In this document: positions 32,162 to 41,028 of the stretch, one piece after another
Layout of the letters: every line of letters starts with the position of its first letter
Numbering within the stretch: position 1 is the first letter of the stretch
DNA from: Chloroflexota bacterium
GTDB taxonomy: Bacteria > Chloroflexota > Anaerolineae > Anaerolineales > Villigracilaceae
Direction: 5' to 3'
DNA: 49,813 nucleotides
Assembly: GCA_013388685.1 (NCBI GenBank)
Contig: JACAET010000012.1
Coordinates: forward strand, 1 to 49,813
Notes under the pieces: generated by a model
Databases searched by the model: none
Seen by the model: the letters and a program-made list of their open reading frames with translations, nothing else
Told to the model about the DNA's origin: nothing
Translations under genes and position numbers: made by a program

Positions 32162-32188
32162 CTTCGTGACTTTCGTGTCCTTCGCGGT
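32162..32188. repeat. Three imperfect 9-base tandem units
   Basis: CTTCGTGAC, TTTCGTGTC and CTTCGCGGT follow one another. Words of this kind (TTCGTGTCCTTCG and its complement) occur as dispersed intergenic repeats in many bacterial genomes; that is from memory. It fills the gap between the convergent radical SAM and zinc-protein genes. Confidence 0.45.
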
Positions 32189-32196
32189 GAAAACAA

Positions 32197-32478
32197 CTAG
32201 CTCAAATCCGAGAACATATCCGCGCGGTCTTCGTCATCCCACAGGCTGGCGCGGTTGAAAGAATCGAGTTCGGCGGCGGTGAACGTCGCCGCGGCAATCG
32301 GCAGGGCGACCGGCCGATCCAAACCCTGCTGGCAGGCGAGGCACACACGTCCCTCGCGGGTTTGATTCGTATGTTCGTCGCAATATCCCCGTCCGCACTT
32401 GACGCACCTCCCCAACGATGGATTTTCACAACGATGCGGAACGAGAAAACCAATGATCATTTCACATTGTTCAGCCAT
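32197..32478 (-). CDS. Small zinc-finger (B-box-like) protein
   Basis: This 93-residue protein carries an N-terminal zinc-binding pattern: H15, C17, C25, C28, C33, H36, C46 and C49, in the order expected of a B-box-type double-zinc fold (CVKCGRGYCDEHTNQ, then CLACQQG). The rest is acidic with no clear domain. Relatives in Chloroflexota are often fused to membrane segments; this one is not. It is on the minus strand between two plus-strand genes. Function unknown; protein-protein binding is likely. Confidence 0.75.
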   Translation of the reverse strand: MAEQCEMIIGFLVPHRCENPSLGRCVKCGRGYCDEHTNQTREGRVCLACQQGLDRPVALPIAAATFTAAELDSFNRASLWDDEDRADMFSDLS

Positions 32479-32550
32479 GAAACCTCTCCGTGCGTTCCAA
32501 CGCCCTCACTTGCGCGCCGGCTTCAGAGAATGCTTTCTACGTGAGACAGG

Positions 32551-33762
32551 ATGAAAATCGCCTTACTCTCTGAAAAGTATACTCCAGACCTCGGCGGGCT
32601 GGCAATCTCGACGGACCGGCTCGCGCGATTGCTCTCCTCCGCAGGACACGAGGTACGCATCTTCTCTCCAACCCTCAGCCTGCCCCCATCCAACACGCGG
32701 ACTCTCCGCTCGAACGGACTCCACATCACGCGCTTCGGCGCGCACAAACGCGTGGACGATACGCTCGTAGACTGGTGCGAACTCGTCATTGCAGAGCATA
32801 AACGCGAACCGTTCGACGTTCTCCATGCCTACTTCCTCGCCCCGGCGGGATTCGTCGCGACGTACGCAGGAAAATACCTCAATATTCCAAGCCTTGTTTC
32901 CATTCGCGGCAACGACATCGAGCGCGCTCCGTTCGACCCGTCGAAGTTTTCGCATGGGATGTACGCGCTGCAGAATGCCGGTGCGGTCACCACGAATGCA
33001 AGCGAACTGGCAAGGAAAGCAAAGGCGTTTTTCGACAGGGAAATCTTCTTGATTCCAAACGGAATGGATGCCGGGCATTTCAAGCCGATGGAAAGAAACG
33101 AGGCGCTGGCGGCTTCTCTCGGCATCAAAAATGACATCGCGGTCATTGGATTTGTCGGCGAACTGCGGGAAAAGAAGGGCATGACCGCTCTCTTGTCTGC
33201 CTGCGCGCAGGCCGCGAAGAAAATGCCCGTTTTCCTCCTCATTGTCGGCGAGGTTCGGCAGGGCGAAGACCAATACTCCTTCGAGGAATTCCGAAAAGCC
33301 CATCGTCAATTACCGATGACCGCCACAGGACAGCTTCCTCACCGAGACCTGCCCGCGTATTACTCGTTGATGGACGTGTTTGTACATCCCTCCCTGCGAG
33401 ACGGCATGCCAAACGCCCTCCTCGAAGCGATGGCGTGCGGGAAAGCCGTCGTCGCCACAGCCGCCGGAGGGGTGAAAGACGTTTTGGAAGACGGAAAGAA
33501 TGGCGTTCTGGTGAACGTCAATGATGCAGACATGTTGACGGAAAAAACCCTGGAATTGTTAGAACACCCTGAGAAACGAGCCAGTCTCGGAAAAAACGCG
33601 CGAGAATCCATTCTCAACAAGTTTACACTGGAAAGAGAATTGGAAGCGAATCTGGAAGTTTACCGAAAACTTGGCTTGCAACCTGCAAAGGAAGGTTCAA
33701 ATACCGATCCGGACGTTCGACAGGTGAAAAGGGCGAAGGCTGGAAGAAGATCGAACCGTTGA
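32551..33762 (+). CDS. Glycosyltransferase family 4 protein
   Basis: This 403-residue retaining glycosyltransferase has the GT-B fold. The N-terminal half opens with MKIALLSEKYTPDLGG and has LHAYFLAPAGF; the C-terminal half shows GFVGELREKKGM, the nucleotide-sugar pocket HPSLRDGMPNALLEAMACG with the E-x7-E pair, and the helical tail typical of GT4. A basic C-terminal end (KRAKAGRRSNR) is added. The sugar and acceptor are unknown. MoxR starts 19 bases after its stop, so the two may be co-transcribed. Confidence 0.9.
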   Translation: MKIALLSEKYTPDLGGLAISTDRLARLLSSAGHEVRIFSPTLSLPPSNTRTLRSNGLHITRFGAHKRVDDTLVDWCELVIAEHKREPFDVLHAYFLAPAGFVATYAGKYLNIPSLVSIRGNDIERAPFDPSKFSHGMYALQNAGAVTTNASELARKAKAFFDREIFLIPNGMDAGHFKPMERNEALAASLGIKNDIAVIGFVGELREKKGMTALLSACAQAAKKMPVFLLIVGEVRQGEDQYSFEEFRKAHRQLPMTATGQLPHRDLPAYYSLMDVFVHPSLRDGMPNALLEAMACGKAVVATAAGGVKDVLEDGKNGVLVNVNDADMLTEKTLELLEHPEKRASLGKNARESILNKFTLERELEANLEVYRKLGLQPAKEGSNTDPDVRQVKRAKAGRRSNR

Positions 33763-33780
33763 AAAATATCTGGGAGAACC

Positions 33781-34734
33781 ATGGCTAACCTTTTTGACTC
33801 GACCGACTCTGTCAAATCCGAACTGGGCAGGCAACAATATATCGCCTCCAACGAGATCGCCACGATCGTGTTCCTCGCGCAGAAACTGGGCAAACCGCTC
33901 CTCACCGAGGGACCTGCCGGCGTGGGAAAGACCGAATTGGCGAAAGCGATTGCCGGGGCGAGCGGACGCGAACTCATCCGCCTGCAATGCTACGAGGGCT
34001 TGGACGAATCCAAGGCGTTGTACGAATGGGAATATTCGAAGCAGTTGTTATACACCCAATTGTTGCGCGATAAATTGAACGACACGCTCGGCAAGGCTGA
34101 GTCGCTCGCCGAAGCCGCCGACAAACTCGCCAAAGAAGAGGATGTCTTTTTTTCCGAACGCTTCCTGCTGATGCGCCCGCTCTTGAAAGCCATTTTGAGC
34201 GAAAAACCGACCGTGTTGCTGATTGACGAAATCGACCGCGCCGATGCCGAGTTCGAAGCCTTTCTGCTCGAAGTCCTGAGCGATTTTCAAGTCTCCGTCC
34301 CCGAACTGGGAACGCTCACGGCAAAACACAGACCCTTTGTTGTGCTCACCTCCAATAACACGCGTGAATTATCCGAAGCCTTGAAGCGGCGCTGCCTGTA
34401 TCTGTTCATTGATTACCCGACCCTGCAGGAGGAGCTTGCCGTCGTGCGTCTGAAAGTCCCCGACCTGAACCCCAAACTGGCGCAGCAAGCCGTGGAATTC
34501 GTGCAAAGACTCCGCAAGGGCGACATGCGCAAGTCGCCATCCATCAGCGAGACGCTGGACTGGGCAAACGCCCTGGTGGCATTGAATGCCTCCAGCCTGG
34601 ATAAGAATGTGCTGGAGGAGACCGTCTCGATTTTACTGAAACACGAAGCAGATCTGCAAAAGGCGAAACGGCAATTCATTGATCCGCCGCCGCGGCAAAA
34701 CCCCGACGACTATAAAAGGTTTTCCGGCAACTAA
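33781..34734 (+). CDS. MoxR-family AAA+ ATPase (CoxD-like)
   Basis: This 317-residue ATPase has Walker A GPAGVGKT (44-51), Walker B VLLIDEIDRAD, and sensor-1 VLTSNNTRELSEALKRRC. It is closest in feel to the CoxD subgroup, which works with a VWA-domain protein (CoxE) to mature molybdenum CO dehydrogenase; no VWA gene and no CO dehydrogenase is next to it here. GGGAG precedes the start. Its stop overlaps that of the convergent DUF2177 gene by 3 bases. Client unknown. Confidence 0.9.
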   Translation: MANLFDSTDSVKSELGRQQYIASNEIATIVFLAQKLGKPLLTEGPAGVGKTELAKAIAGASGRELIRLQCYEGLDESKALYEWEYSKQLLYTQLLRDKLNDTLGKAESLAEAADKLAKEEDVFFSERFLLMRPLLKAILSEKPTVLLIDEIDRADAEFEAFLLEVLSDFQVSVPELGTLTAKHRPFVVLTSNNTRELSEALKRRCLYLFIDYPTLQEELAVVRLKVPDLNPKLAQQAVEFVQRLRKGDMRKSPSISETLDWANALVALNASSLDKNVLEETVSILLKHEADLQKAKRQFIDPPPRQNPDDYKRFSGN

Positions 34735-35126
34735 AGCAACCTTCTCCCCGCCCACACGCTGACCGCGGAGGTCGCCGCCGTCAAGACGGTCCCCCACAAC
34801 ATATCCACCATAGTAACGGTCATGGACCAATCGCGCAGCGTCGCAAGATTGGTCAAATCGTACGTCGCATACGCGACCAGTCCGAACCACGCGCCGCGCA
34901 GGACGACGCTCCGCATCCCTTCCCCGCCGACGCCCGGTCCGACCACAAAGACCGTCACCCCCCCGACAAATATCAAATAAAAGAAACCTGCCGCAAGCAG
35001 GTTGACCTCCTCAGCCATCAAATGCCCAATCCGGGAGCGATAGAACGTCGGAGCGACCCATCCCAGCCAGAACGCGTCGAGACCCAAAAAGATGAAAAGA
35101 GTCAGGAAATAAAGTTTGAGTTTCAT
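34731..35126 (-). CDS. DUF2177 membrane protein
   Basis: This 131-residue protein has four membrane segments and the DUF2177 features LGLDAFWLGWVAPTFYR at the start and YATYDLTNLATLRDWS in the third segment. Function unknown. Its start overlaps the stop of the GH13 gene by 4 bases (translation coupling), although the two seem unrelated. Confidence 0.85.
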   Translation of the reverse strand: MKLKLYFLTLFIFLGLDAFWLGWVAPTFYRSRIGHLMAEEVNLLAAGFFYLIFVGGVTVFVVGPGVGGEGMRSVVLRGAWFGLVAYATYDLTNLATLRDWSMTVTMVDMLWGTVLTAATSAVSVWAGRRLL

Positions 35127-37879
35127 GGATTTTCCTTCCCCGTTCCTTTCGGTTTTGGCTTCGATGCCTTCGCGAGCGCTTTTTTCGCCGCCGCCTTCTT
35201 CGACCCGGATTTCTTTTCGGATGGCGTTTTCTTTGCCGTTTTCACAGCCGCCTTTTTACGCGGTTTCTTGATCTTCACGTCCTCGGCAGCCGCCTCCTCT
35301 TTCACGCCGAACATCTCATCGAAACGTCCCTGCATGGAGGCGACGCCGGCACCGTTTAGGGCAGTATAAATGTCGCGCCACCGTTCATCGTCCACGAAGC
35401 GCCAGTCCATGAAGACATGATGCTGGTAGGCGTGCAGTTCCACGTACAGTCCCTTACCCCAGAGTTCCTCGCACGAGCGGATGTATTCCAGGTGTGTGAC
35501 GTAATCCTTGAAGATGACGTAGCCTTCGAAGGGCAGACCCAACGCCTCGGCAAGGGATTTTTGCCGCAAGTCACCTGTCCCCTTATCAAGATAGGCAGCG
35601 GAGGCTTTGATCCAGCCCCTGGTGTCGGCGAAGCGGTTGTGGTAGAGGACGAGTCCGCGTTCGTCGTTGTGGATGTTGGAATAGGCAAAGACGTTCTCGT
35701 CTACAGAGCCGTTCGACGTGTAAAAGTCGTAAAGGAAGAAATGCTCCACATCGGCGAACAGGTGCCGGCGATGAAGCAGCGGGAAGATCTTCCATTCGTG
35801 ACCGGCGATGAGTCCCTCGTTGGGAGTTTCGTCCCATTTCGGCTTGCGGAATTCCATCCCATACTTTTCACGGAAACCCTCCACCTGTCCGTGACCAAAC
35901 ATGGGCAGACCGGGTAAGGTCGCCAACACGGTGCATACGCCAAAATATTTGTCGCCGTCGCCGTACTGCTCGATGGCGGTTTTTTCGTCGGGGTTGTTCA
36001 TGAAATTGACGTAGCGTTTGAGGATTTGCGGGTCGAACTCCAGGGTGTTTTTGATCGCCAGGCGATACTTGGCGTTGTCTTCATCGCGCAGCATGTGCAT
36101 GAGGGCGGAGTTATAGACGCGATGCATGCCCAGCGTGCGGACGAAGTACCCTTCGAGAAGCCAGAACGCCTCGGCCAGCAGCAGGGTATCGGGGACTTCC
36201 GCGGCGACGCGGTCCACCACCTCACGCCAGAATTCGTTCGGCATGAGCGCATCGAACTCCCCCCGCGTCATGCCGTGTTCCGCCCGGGAGGGAATTGCGC
36301 CGCCCGAACCGGGTTCGGGGAACCATAAACGCTGGATATGTTTCTTGGCAAGGGTCATCGCCGCATCGAAGCGGATGACGGGGAAGTTGCGCGCCACGTG
36401 CAGGATGGTTTGAATGACCGCCTCGCGCACTTCGGCTTTCAGGTAATCGAGTTGGGCGGTGTCGTTCCACGGGAAGGAGGTTCCATCGTTGCCGTGATAG
36501 ATATAACGAACATCGCCGGTCTGATGGTCGCGGCGCTGAAAGACAACTGCGGCATCGGTCTTGTCGTAGTAATGGTCCTCGAGGTAAATCCCCACGCGCG
36601 GATCGTCCGAAAGATTTTCGGAATTGAAGGAATAGGACGGGTACGGCGAATACGGCAGGGAGAGGAACCAGTCGGGATGTTCGACGACCCACTTCGAGTC
36701 GATGCCCATGTGGTTGGGAACCATATCGGCTGAGAGACGGATGCCCCTCTGCCAGGCGCGCCAGCGCAAATTTTCCAGCGCAGGCCAGCCGCCCAGGTCG
36801 GCGGCAATGTCATAGGAATAGAGGGAATACGCCGAAGCGACCGCCTCTGCATCGCCCATTCTTTGTTTGATGCGCTGGCTGGCGCGCGAACGTTCCCACA
36901 GGCCGATGAGCCATAACCCTGTGAAGCCGCGTTGTTTCAAAAGGTCGAGTTCTTCGTCGGGGATTTGGTCGAGCGTCTTGATCCAGCGTCCGTATTTACG
37001 GGAGAGTTGTTCGAGCCAGACGTAGGTGTTTTTAGCCATCAGGACCAGGCGCGGCATCCAATCTTTGTCGGGACTGTACCGTTCGTATTCCGCGTATTCG
37101 CCGCCGGTGTAGGTTGGCGGGAGGATTTCGGGTTTGAAATCACCGTGCGCGAGGTGCCGACGGACGGTTTCCTCCCGCAGGAAGTCTATACCGCGGAGCA
37201 TGCGCGAGGCGAAGGTTTCACCCAGCCAACCGCCCCATTGGGCAAGGATATATTGCAATTGTCCTTCGAGCGAATGCGGCGAGACCCGGGCTGGGGCTTG
37301 CAGGATTTCGAACAGGGAGGCGCCGCCGCTCCCGGCAATGGGGGTTTCTTTCGCCGCCCGTTCGAAGAAGGTCTTCAATTCCGCCATCAGGGTTTTGTAG
37401 GCGGTGGGTTCGAGGGGTTCGTCATCCACGAGGTCGAGCAGAGGGAACACGGCGGGATTGATGTTGTGCATGAAGACATAGATTAACTCTTCGGCGGTTT
37501 GGACTCGCGCGTCGGTCAGTTTCGAGAGGTAGTTTTCGATTTGTTCCCGCCCGCGATAGACGGGATCGGGCGGATATTCCCAGACGAATTTTTGGGCGGT
37601 GAAATCAGCCCGCTCTGCGCCGATCCTTTCGCTGACATTCGCGACCGCCTGTTGTAGAACGGTGGAAGGGGCAAAGCGCCGAACAAGCAGGCGCATTGCC
37701 TCGTCGATGAGGGATAAGGCGTACAGGTCGGAGGCAGGCACGGGTTGAGTCCGATGCGCCGACATTTGGGCGGCAAAGGCCCGAGCGGCGGCAAAGGTGT
37801 CGAAGGTGACACGTCCATCGGGTTGAAAAAAATCTGCAGTGAACTGGTAGGCGTCGCGGGATGTTCTGGTGATGTGCAT
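35123..37879 (-). CDS. GH13-like alpha-amylase family protein with basic tail
   Basis: This 918-residue protein has a helical N-terminal region of about 300 residues, then a GH13-type barrel. Region I reads DMVPNH (385-390); the nucleophile is D505 (VIRFDAAM), the acid E570 (LLLAEAF), and the third acidic residue D631 sits in NNPDE rather than the usual NHD, closer to GlgE-type (maltosyltransferase) enzymes. The last 55 residues are rich in Lys, Ala and Pro, like a histone H1 tail. No signal peptide, so a cytoplasmic role in alpha-glucan metabolism is likely. ATG 37879 begins the conserved sequence; the frame extension upstream is rejected. Its substrate is unknown; hydrolase or transglycosylase are both possible. 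Confidence 0.85.
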   Translation of the reverse strand: MHITRTSRDAYQFTADFFQPDGRVTFDTFAAARAFAAQMSAHRTQPVPASDLYALSLIDEAMRLLVRRFAPSTVLQQAVANVSERIGAERADFTAQKFVWEYPPDPVYRGREQIENYLSKLTDARVQTAEELIYVFMHNINPAVFPLLDLVDDEPLEPTAYKTLMAELKTFFERAAKETPIAGSGGASLFEILQAPARVSPHSLEGQLQYILAQWGGWLGETFASRMLRGIDFLREETVRRHLAHGDFKPEILPPTYTGGEYAEYERYSPDKDWMPRLVLMAKNTYVWLEQLSRKYGRWIKTLDQIPDEELDLLKQRGFTGLWLIGLWERSRASQRIKQRMGDAEAVASAYSLYSYDIAADLGGWPALENLRWRAWQRGIRLSADMVPNHMGIDSKWVVEHPDWFLSLPYSPYPSYSFNSENLSDDPRVGIYLEDHYYDKTDAAVVFQRRDHQTGDVRYIYHGNDGTSFPWNDTAQLDYLKAEVREAVIQTILHVARNFPVIRFDAAMTLAKKHIQRLWFPEPGSGGAIPSRAEHGMTRGEFDALMPNEFWREVVDRVAAEVPDTLLLAEAFWLLEGYFVRTLGMHRVYNSALMHMLRDEDNAKYRLAIKNTLEFDPQILKRYVNFMNNPDEKTAIEQYGDGDKYFGVCTVLATLPGLPMFGHGQVEGFREKYGMEFRKPKWDETPNEGLIAGHEWKIFPLLHRRHLFADVEHFFLYDFYTSNGSVDENVFAYSNIHNDERGLVLYHNRFADTRGWIKASAAYLDKGTGDLRQKSLAEALGLPFEGYVIFKDYVTHLEYIRSCEELWGKGLYVELHAYQHHVFMDWRFVDDERWRDIYTALNGAGVASMQGRFDEMFGVKEEAAAEDVKIKKPRKKAAVKTAKKTPSEKKSGSKKAAAKKALAKASKPKPKGTGKENP

Positions 37880-37885
37880 ACGGCA

Positions 37886-37920
37886 ATAATAATACAATAT
37901 CGGATGAATTGGGTTATACT
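37886..37920. promoter_or_regulatory. Divergent -10 boxes of the GH13 and sensor kinase genes
   Basis: Only 49 bases separate two divergent start codons. On the minus strand TATTAT (37889-37894 or 37886-37891) ends 6-9 bases before the GH13 ATG; on the plus strand TATACT (37915-37920) ends 8 bases before the kinase ATG. Neither gene has a Shine-Dalgarno sequence, so both messages look leaderless. Confidence 0.45.
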
Positions 37921-37928
37921 TTGCGCCG

Positions 37929-40190
37929 ATGTCCCAGCCCGTTCTCATCATGATATTGTCGTTTCTGGCGGCGTCATTGTACCTGCCCGTGGTCGCATCC
38001 GTTTTGCGCAGACACGAAGGGCAGGAAACCTCCGCCGCTCTTCTGGGGGCTTATGCGGTGATCGCCATGTTCCTGGGAGTGGGCGAAGCATTATGGCGCG
38101 GCGGACGGTGGCAGTTACCCCCCCTGACGTTCAACGACATTCAGTTGTACGGCGCGATGCTGTTGTCTGTCATTCTCCTGCTTGCCGCGCTCGAGTTCAC
38201 CCGCCGCGAGATTTGGACCTGGCTGGCTGTCGGCATTTTATGGGGCGTGACGATTGCCGCCATCCTGTCCAACGCGCTGGGGCTGGGCGAAGTGGTGTGG
38301 ACGAACGGGACGGTGACGCTGACGCGCGAACGTTTTGCGCCGGCGCTCTCCGCCCTGGGATGGTTCATCTTCACTGTGGGGGCATTGGTGGCGGTGCGCT
38401 CGGCTTACGCCCGTTCCCGCCAGCCGCTCCTCCGCAACCGCCTCAACTATTGGACGCCGGTTTTCTTCCTGGTTTTGATCAACGACGGTCTGCTCATTGT
38501 GGGCAGACCGGTTCCCGGCGGCTTGCTGCGCCTGCTGGCGGCGTTCATCGCCGCCTATATCATCGCCACCCACAACCCGCCCGATCTGCGCGTCATCGCG
38601 CGCCGCGTGTTGACCTACATCATCACCACCCTTTTCATCGTGGGATTTTACGTCGCCGGTTTCACCGCCTCGCAAACCGTGTTCGAGGCGATGCCCAATT
38701 TCAGCCCCCTGCTCGTGGGGGCGGGCATAGCGCTTCTGCTTTCCTTCATCTTCACGCCGCTCCTAACCCTCATCCGCAACCTGGTGAACAAGTGGTTCAA
38801 AACGGAGGAGATTCACGCGACGAAAACGCTCCACGCCTACAGCCAGCAAATCAGCAACATTCTCGACATGCAAAAATTGGCAAACGTGGCGGTGGGGCTC
38901 ATCATTGAAGCGCTCGATATTACACGCGGCTTCCTCTTCCTCGTGGATACGGAAAACGCCGGCGAAGGGACAAAAACCTACAACATCCGTGCGGTCCGAA
39001 ATCCGGGAGAACGGCAGATCAAAATCCTGTCGCTCAACGAAGAAAACCCCGTCGTCAAACATTTCCTGTTCGATCAAACTCCGCTTCTTCAATATGACCT
39101 AGACCTGCTCCCGACGTATCGGGCGGTCACCTCCGCCGAAAGGGAATGGTTCCAGCGCCTCGAAGCCGAAGTGTACCTGCCCATCTTTTCCAAACGCGAA
39201 TGGATCGGCATGCTTGCGCTCGGCGCAAAGATCAGCGGTAATCGCTATTCCGAAGACGATCTTGTCACCCTCGCCACCCTCGCCAACCAGACTGCCGTCG
39301 CGCTCGAGAATGCGCGCCTCGTCGAAAACTTGATCCAACTCAACACAGAATTGCGCCAGGCATACCGCGACCTCGACAAAGCCAAACGCGACCTGGAACG
39401 CCTCGATCAAACCAAGTCGGATTTCATCAGCATCGCGTCACACGAACTGCGCACGCCTCTCACCACCATGATCGGCTACACAGAAATGCTGCTCGAAGAT
39501 CAGGCGCTCCCCGAAATGGCGCACGAAATGCTGAAGGGAATTTCCAAAGGGACCAAGCGGCTGCACGAGATCGTCGATTCGATGTTCGACATCGCCCAGA
39601 TTGACGCGCGCGCCCTGCAGCTCCACCTGACCTCCGTGGATACCGCCATCGTCATCAAGGATGTGGCGCACAGGCTCGAAAAAACCATCAAAGAGCGCGA
39701 ACAGGCGCTGAGCGTCGAAATTCCACCCCTGCCCAAGGTCAAGGCTGACCCGAATCTTCTCGAAAAACTCTTCCAGCATCTGCTCAATAACGCCATCAAG
39801 TTTACGCCCAACAAGGGCAGAATCAAAGTCGCCGCCAGACCCGTTTCCTCACAAACTGGCGGAGATATGCCCAACGGTGGCATCGAAATCATCGTCAGCG
39901 ATACGGGCGTGGGTGTAGACCCCGAAGCGAGAGACATCATCTTCAGCAAGTTTTACCAGCCCGGCGATCTCTCCAAACACTCCACCAGTAAGACGCGCTT
40001 CAAAGGGAGCGGAGCAGGGCTGGGGCTGGCTCTCTCGAAAGGCATCGTGGAAGTTCACGGCGGACGCATCTGGGTGGAAAGCACCGGCTACGACGAGGTG
40101 AATTTCCCCGGCAGTCACTTTCACGTCATTCTGCCGTTAGGCAAAGAGGAAACCATGGCCGGCACGGCATTGAACATGCACATCCCCTAA
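37929..40190 (+). CDS. Membrane sensor histidine kinase with GAF domain
   Basis: This 753-residue kinase has an N-terminal membrane part (about 1-280) with eight or more segments, resembling the 7TM-type sensor input, then a GAF domain (about 300-465), a coiled coil (RDLDKAKRDLERLDQTK) and the kinase core. The H box FISIASHELRTPLTTM places the phosphorylated histidine at H505. The N box (QHLLNNAIKFTPNKG), G1 (VSDTGVGVDPE) and G2 (GSGAGLGLALSKGIVEVHGG) are intact. No response regulator is adjacent, so it is an orphan. It is divergent from the GH13 gene. Confidence 0.93.
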   Translation: MSQPVLIMILSFLAASLYLPVVASVLRRHEGQETSAALLGAYAVIAMFLGVGEALWRGGRWQLPPLTFNDIQLYGAMLLSVILLLAALEFTRREIWTWLAVGILWGVTIAAILSNALGLGEVVWTNGTVTLTRERFAPALSALGWFIFTVGALVAVRSAYARSRQPLLRNRLNYWTPVFFLVLINDGLLIVGRPVPGGLLRLLAAFIAAYIIATHNPPDLRVIARRVLTYIITTLFIVGFYVAGFTASQTVFEAMPNFSPLLVGAGIALLLSFIFTPLLTLIRNLVNKWFKTEEIHATKTLHAYSQQISNILDMQKLANVAVGLIIEALDITRGFLFLVDTENAGEGTKTYNIRAVRNPGERQIKILSLNEENPVVKHFLFDQTPLLQYDLDLLPTYRAVTSAEREWFQRLEAEVYLPIFSKREWIGMLALGAKISGNRYSEDDLVTLATLANQTAVALENARLVENLIQLNTELRQAYRDLDKAKRDLERLDQTKSDFISIASHELRTPLTTMIGYTEMLLEDQALPEMAHEMLKGISKGTKRLHEIVDSMFDIAQIDARALQLHLTSVDTAIVIKDVAHRLEKTIKEREQALSVEIPPLPKVKADPNLLEKLFQHLLNNAIKFTPNKGRIKVAARPVSSQTGGDMPNGGIEIIVSDTGVGVDPEARDIIFSKFYQPGDLSKHSTSKTRFKGSGAGLGLALSKGIVEVHGGRIWVESTGYDEVNFPGSHFHVILPLGKEETMAGTALNMHIP

Positions 40191-40327
40191 CGCCATGGGA
40201 TCGCAGGGAGAATAAGATACCGCATATCCGTATTTTGGTTGCTGTCAACAGGAACATTCAAAGCGCCGTCATTAGTATTACAGCGCACGGTGAGGGCAGA
40301 GGTAAGAGAACGTCCGCCTGCGCCGAA

Positions 40328-40351
40328 GCGTAGGAGACGCTCTCCAGCGTC
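40328..40351 (+). repeat. Dispersed palindrome copy (GACGCTCTCCAGCGTC)
   Basis: GCGTAG, two bases, then GACGCT-CTCC-AGCGTC (40336-40351) repeats the layout seen at 10603-10626. It lies in the 171-base gap between the sensor kinase and the acetyltransferase, in which no gene was found. Base changes are compensatory: both arms change together. Confidence 0.6.
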
Positions 40352-40361
40352 GAAATTTGCG

Positions 40362-40973
40362 TTAGGAAGCGTTTGGAAATTGCTTTGCCAGCATTCCCTC
40401 CAACCGCTTTTTCACCCCATCCCACTCCGAATCAATGATACTGTAAAAGACCGAATGCCGTATCCGCCCATCCGGCAGGATCATGTGGTTCCGCAGGACG
40501 CCCTCTTTCACCGCACCGATGCGCTCGATTGCGCGTTGTGAGCGTTCATTGCGCAGGTCGGTCTTCAACTGCACGCGGATGCACCCCAGCGTTTCGAAGG
40601 CATGCCGCAATAGCAGATACTTGCACTCGGTATTGACCGCCGTTCGCTGAAACTCCACCCCATACCACGTCCCGCCGATCTCGAGTCCCCGGTCCTTGGG
40701 CATGATGTTCAGATAGCGCGTTGCCCCCGCCACCCGCCCCGAAGCCAGATGCACGGCAACGAACGGCAGATCGGTCCCCTTCTCCGCGCGGGAGAGGAGG
40801 TCGCGCACCCAGTTTGCCATATCCGCCTCGGTTTCCATCCTTCCATACAGCATAAAATCCCAAAACGACTGCCCCGTGCCGATTTCCGCCAGCGCAGGGA
40901 TGTGAGCCTCGGTCATCGGCTCGAGCCGCACATAATTACCGGTCAGGGTGACCGGCATCACCCAATTCGTCAT
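40362..40973 (-). CDS. RimJ/RimL-like GNAT acetyltransferase
   Basis: This 203-residue protein belongs to the RimJ/RimL-type GNAT group: VTLTGNYVRLEPMTEAHIPAL-like start (quoted in part), GTWYGVEFQRTAVNTECKYL for the acetyl-CoA site, and IGAVKEGVLRNHMILPDGRI near the end. It probably acetylates an amino group of a protein or small molecule. It lies 55 bases after murE on the same strand and may share its transcript; GGAGAGG is before the start. Substrate unknown. Confidence 0.88.
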   Translation of the reverse strand: MTNWVMPVTLTGNYVRLEPMTEAHIPALAEIGTGQSFWDFMLYGRMETEADMANWVRDLLSRAEKGTDLPFVAVHLASGRVAGATRYLNIMPKDRGLEIGGTWYGVEFQRTAVNTECKYLLLRHAFETLGCIRVQLKTDLRNERSQRAIERIGAVKEGVLRNHMILPDGRIRHSVFYSIIDSEWDGVKKRLEGMLAKQFPNAS

Positions 40974-41028
40974 TTCGCCTCTCCAAACAATTCCGCAATC
41001 TTCCTCGGTCGAAAGTCGAAGATGGTTT

